Assembly: GCA_003956705.1 (NCBI GenBank)
Contig: QZCP01000090.1
Span: forward strand, 124,001-188,000
Reading direction: 5' to 3'
DNA: 64,000 bases
Origin: Brevipalpus yothersi
Lineage: Eukaryota; Arthropoda; Arachnida; Trombidiformes; Tenuipalpidae
In this document: one piece after another, positions 62,542 through 64,000 of the stretch
Layout of the letters: each line of letters starts with the position of its first letter
Numbering within the stretch: position 1 is the first letter of the stretch
Position numbers and translations under genes: made by a program
The notes under the pieces: model-generated
Told to the model about the DNA's origin: nothing
Databases searched by the model: none
Seen by the model: only the letters and a program-made list of their open reading frames with translations

Positions 62542-63252
62542 TAATGATTGGAATTACTTTACAATTGACAAAATTTGTGAGATTACAATTTGAAATGGAT
62601 GTAAAAACAAAAGTTTGAAATTATCAGCAAGCCAACATAAGCTTAACAAATTTTGTTTGTCAAAGACACTACACTACACTGATCGTTTGATTAATCTGTT
62701 GAAAAGTATTTTTTTCATTCTTACAAAATTTTGCTAAGCTCTTCTTGACTGTTAATTTTCGTTAATCTACTCTTCTTGAGAAATCTTCTTCTTCAATAGA
62801 GAAAATCCTTCCCTATTTCTCTCTCTCTTCCCCTCTCTCTATTGAACTATATGATGGTGTATGAGAATATAGATGATTTGATCCGATAAACGTTTAACGA
62901 TAACACTGTTGATATGCTATCTCAACTGTTTGATCCGAGAAAAGCATTCTCTCTCATTTAAATACGGAATATTCGATCACAATCCCAAGAAACTACTGGC
63001 CGTTAGTTTTTTCTCTCAATTAAGATGATGACAACATCCAGTTTGACGACCTCTTGAAAGCCCCTCCAGCCCCTTACCTTTCTCTCCCGTGCCCTAATTT
63101 CGGAATCTCTTATCCTTCCAATTTTTATTCTCAATTGTCTATTAGTCCCCAGCTTGGTCAAGTTACCTGCTACCCATTTTGTTCCAATTCTAGAAAAAGT
63201 GCTAGAAATCAGTGGCAATAATTGTCGTGAAAAACTCTTGTGAAAGTTAGCC
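62542..63252. other. Intergenic, no supported gene
   Basis: Follows the stop of the hydrolase gene. Contains CT-rich tracts near 62815-62840. A minus-strand frame at 63003-63254 has no recognisable domain. Confidence 0.5.
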
Positions 63253-64000
63253 ATGGCTCTTTGGCCAAATCAATGGCCTCACATCGACACCTCACATCAT
63301 CGGATTAAAGTGGTAAGTTTCGTAGGAACATTTTTGCAAACTTGAACAACGATAGACGGCTTCCAAAAGTTCTTAGGTAACGAGATAAATTTTCGATCTT
63401 AGTATAGATTCTTTCCTCCTCTCCTGAGTCATTAATTCGAACAGATCGCGGCTGCTGAGATCGAGGAGTAACTGAGAGAAAATAGTGTATTCCATAGTGT
63501 ATTATAAAGGTATAGCAAAAGTGATGACTTTCTCGTCCTATTAAAAATGGAACTGATCCATTTTGATGAACAGCCGCAGGTGAAAGGATGGCATTGAAAA
63601 GTGTGTTTGTAATGATTCTCATTTACTTTTTCTTTTGATTCCCATTTCAATTGAAATTCTTTTTCGTTAATACACTCCTCTTTGCAGACGAATTTTTTAT
63701 CAAAGTTCATATTTTATCAATTAACGATAATTTTATCGACAACATCTCATTTCAATTTTGCAAATGCCTTCTTCACATCATCATCCAATGGAATTTCAAG
63801 TATGACTGCTAACGTTCTGAAAAATATGAACTCAGAAGTTGAGCCAACAACTGCTGATAATCCAATGTCAAAGTTAAGCTTATTCGGTCTTCCCTATCAA
63901 TCGGCCAGTATAGCAAACATGTATCCCAGTGGCATGAGCCCAGGATCAGCTTTGTCCATGGGTTCATCAGGCTCAATGTCCAATCCACTTGTGTCTCAAG
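63253..64000 (+). CDS. Start of an unidentified gene, runs off the right edge
   Basis: The part I trust most is an open frame from the ATG at 63802 to the edge (MTANVLKNMNSEVEPTTADN, then NPMSKLSLFGLPYQSASIAN and a Met/Ser/Gly-rich stretch). Its composition resembles the disordered N-terminus of a regulatory protein, but no domain is reached. The same frame is open upstream to an acceptor (CTCTTTGCAG) before 63688. That would join in phase 0 to a short exon 63253-63312 (MALWPNQWPHIDTSHHRIKV) followed by GTAAGT. This two-exon start is plausible but unproven; the residues before 63802 look less protein-like. Confidence 0.4.

Noticed and set aside
63003..63710. Three minus-strand frames near the right edge
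   Set aside because: No domain, no splice-consistent joining, and they overlap the better-supported plus-strand gene start.

Overview
This is animal nuclear DNA. It is AT-rich, has compact GT-AG introns (some only about 57 bp), long (CT)n/(GA)n microsatellites and one assembly gap inside such a repeat. The gene content points to an arthropod and most likely to an acariform mite of spider-mite type: an ABC transporter of the arthropod H subfamily, a tandem pair of gustatory-receptor-like proteins, armadillo/beta-catenin, caskin and a carbonic-anhydrase-related protein. That placement is inference from gene content only. I read the exon models by hand from splice signals, reading-phase continuity and recalled family sequences; no search or transcript data was used.

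Layout, left to right. (1) 1-22.5 kb: the N-terminus of a type II membrane protein with a Frizzled-type cysteine-rich domain runs off the left edge (-). Next come a small secreted protein (-), then a nine-exon carbonic-anhydrase-related protein spread over about 9.5 kb (-). An intronless RING-CH membrane ubiquitin ligase (+) is nested in one of its introns. A second small secreted protein (+) and a six-exon choline/ethanolamine phosphotransferase (-) follow. (2) 24-36.7 kb: a duplicated region of decaying genes. It holds broken pieces of an ABCH transporter (+), two exons of a carotenoid oxygenase (-) cut off at both ends, and a broken PARG-like fragment (+). Within it sit two intact paralogous chemoreceptor-like genes (-). 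(3) 36.9-59.6 kb: conserved signalling genes, namely protein kinase D (-), a caskin-type tandem-SAM scaffold (+), beta-catenin/armadillo (-) and the alpha regulatory subunit of phosphorylase kinase (-). (4) 61.6-64 kb: a UBA plus PTH2-domain peptidyl-tRNA hydrolase (+), and the start of an unidentified gene running off the right edge (+).

The genes do not form one pathway. Caskin and beta-catenin both belong to junction or synapse scaffolds, while PKD and phosphorylase kinase are signalling kinase components. The strongest observations are: a pair of 145-nt exons in the phosphorylase kinase gene with identical phases, which can only be used one at a time; a carbonic-anhydrase-related protein that keeps the His64, His94 and His96 equivalents and has lost only the third zinc histidine; a beta-catenin with no visible N-terminal degron; and the 24-36.7 kb region, where only the receptors stay open.
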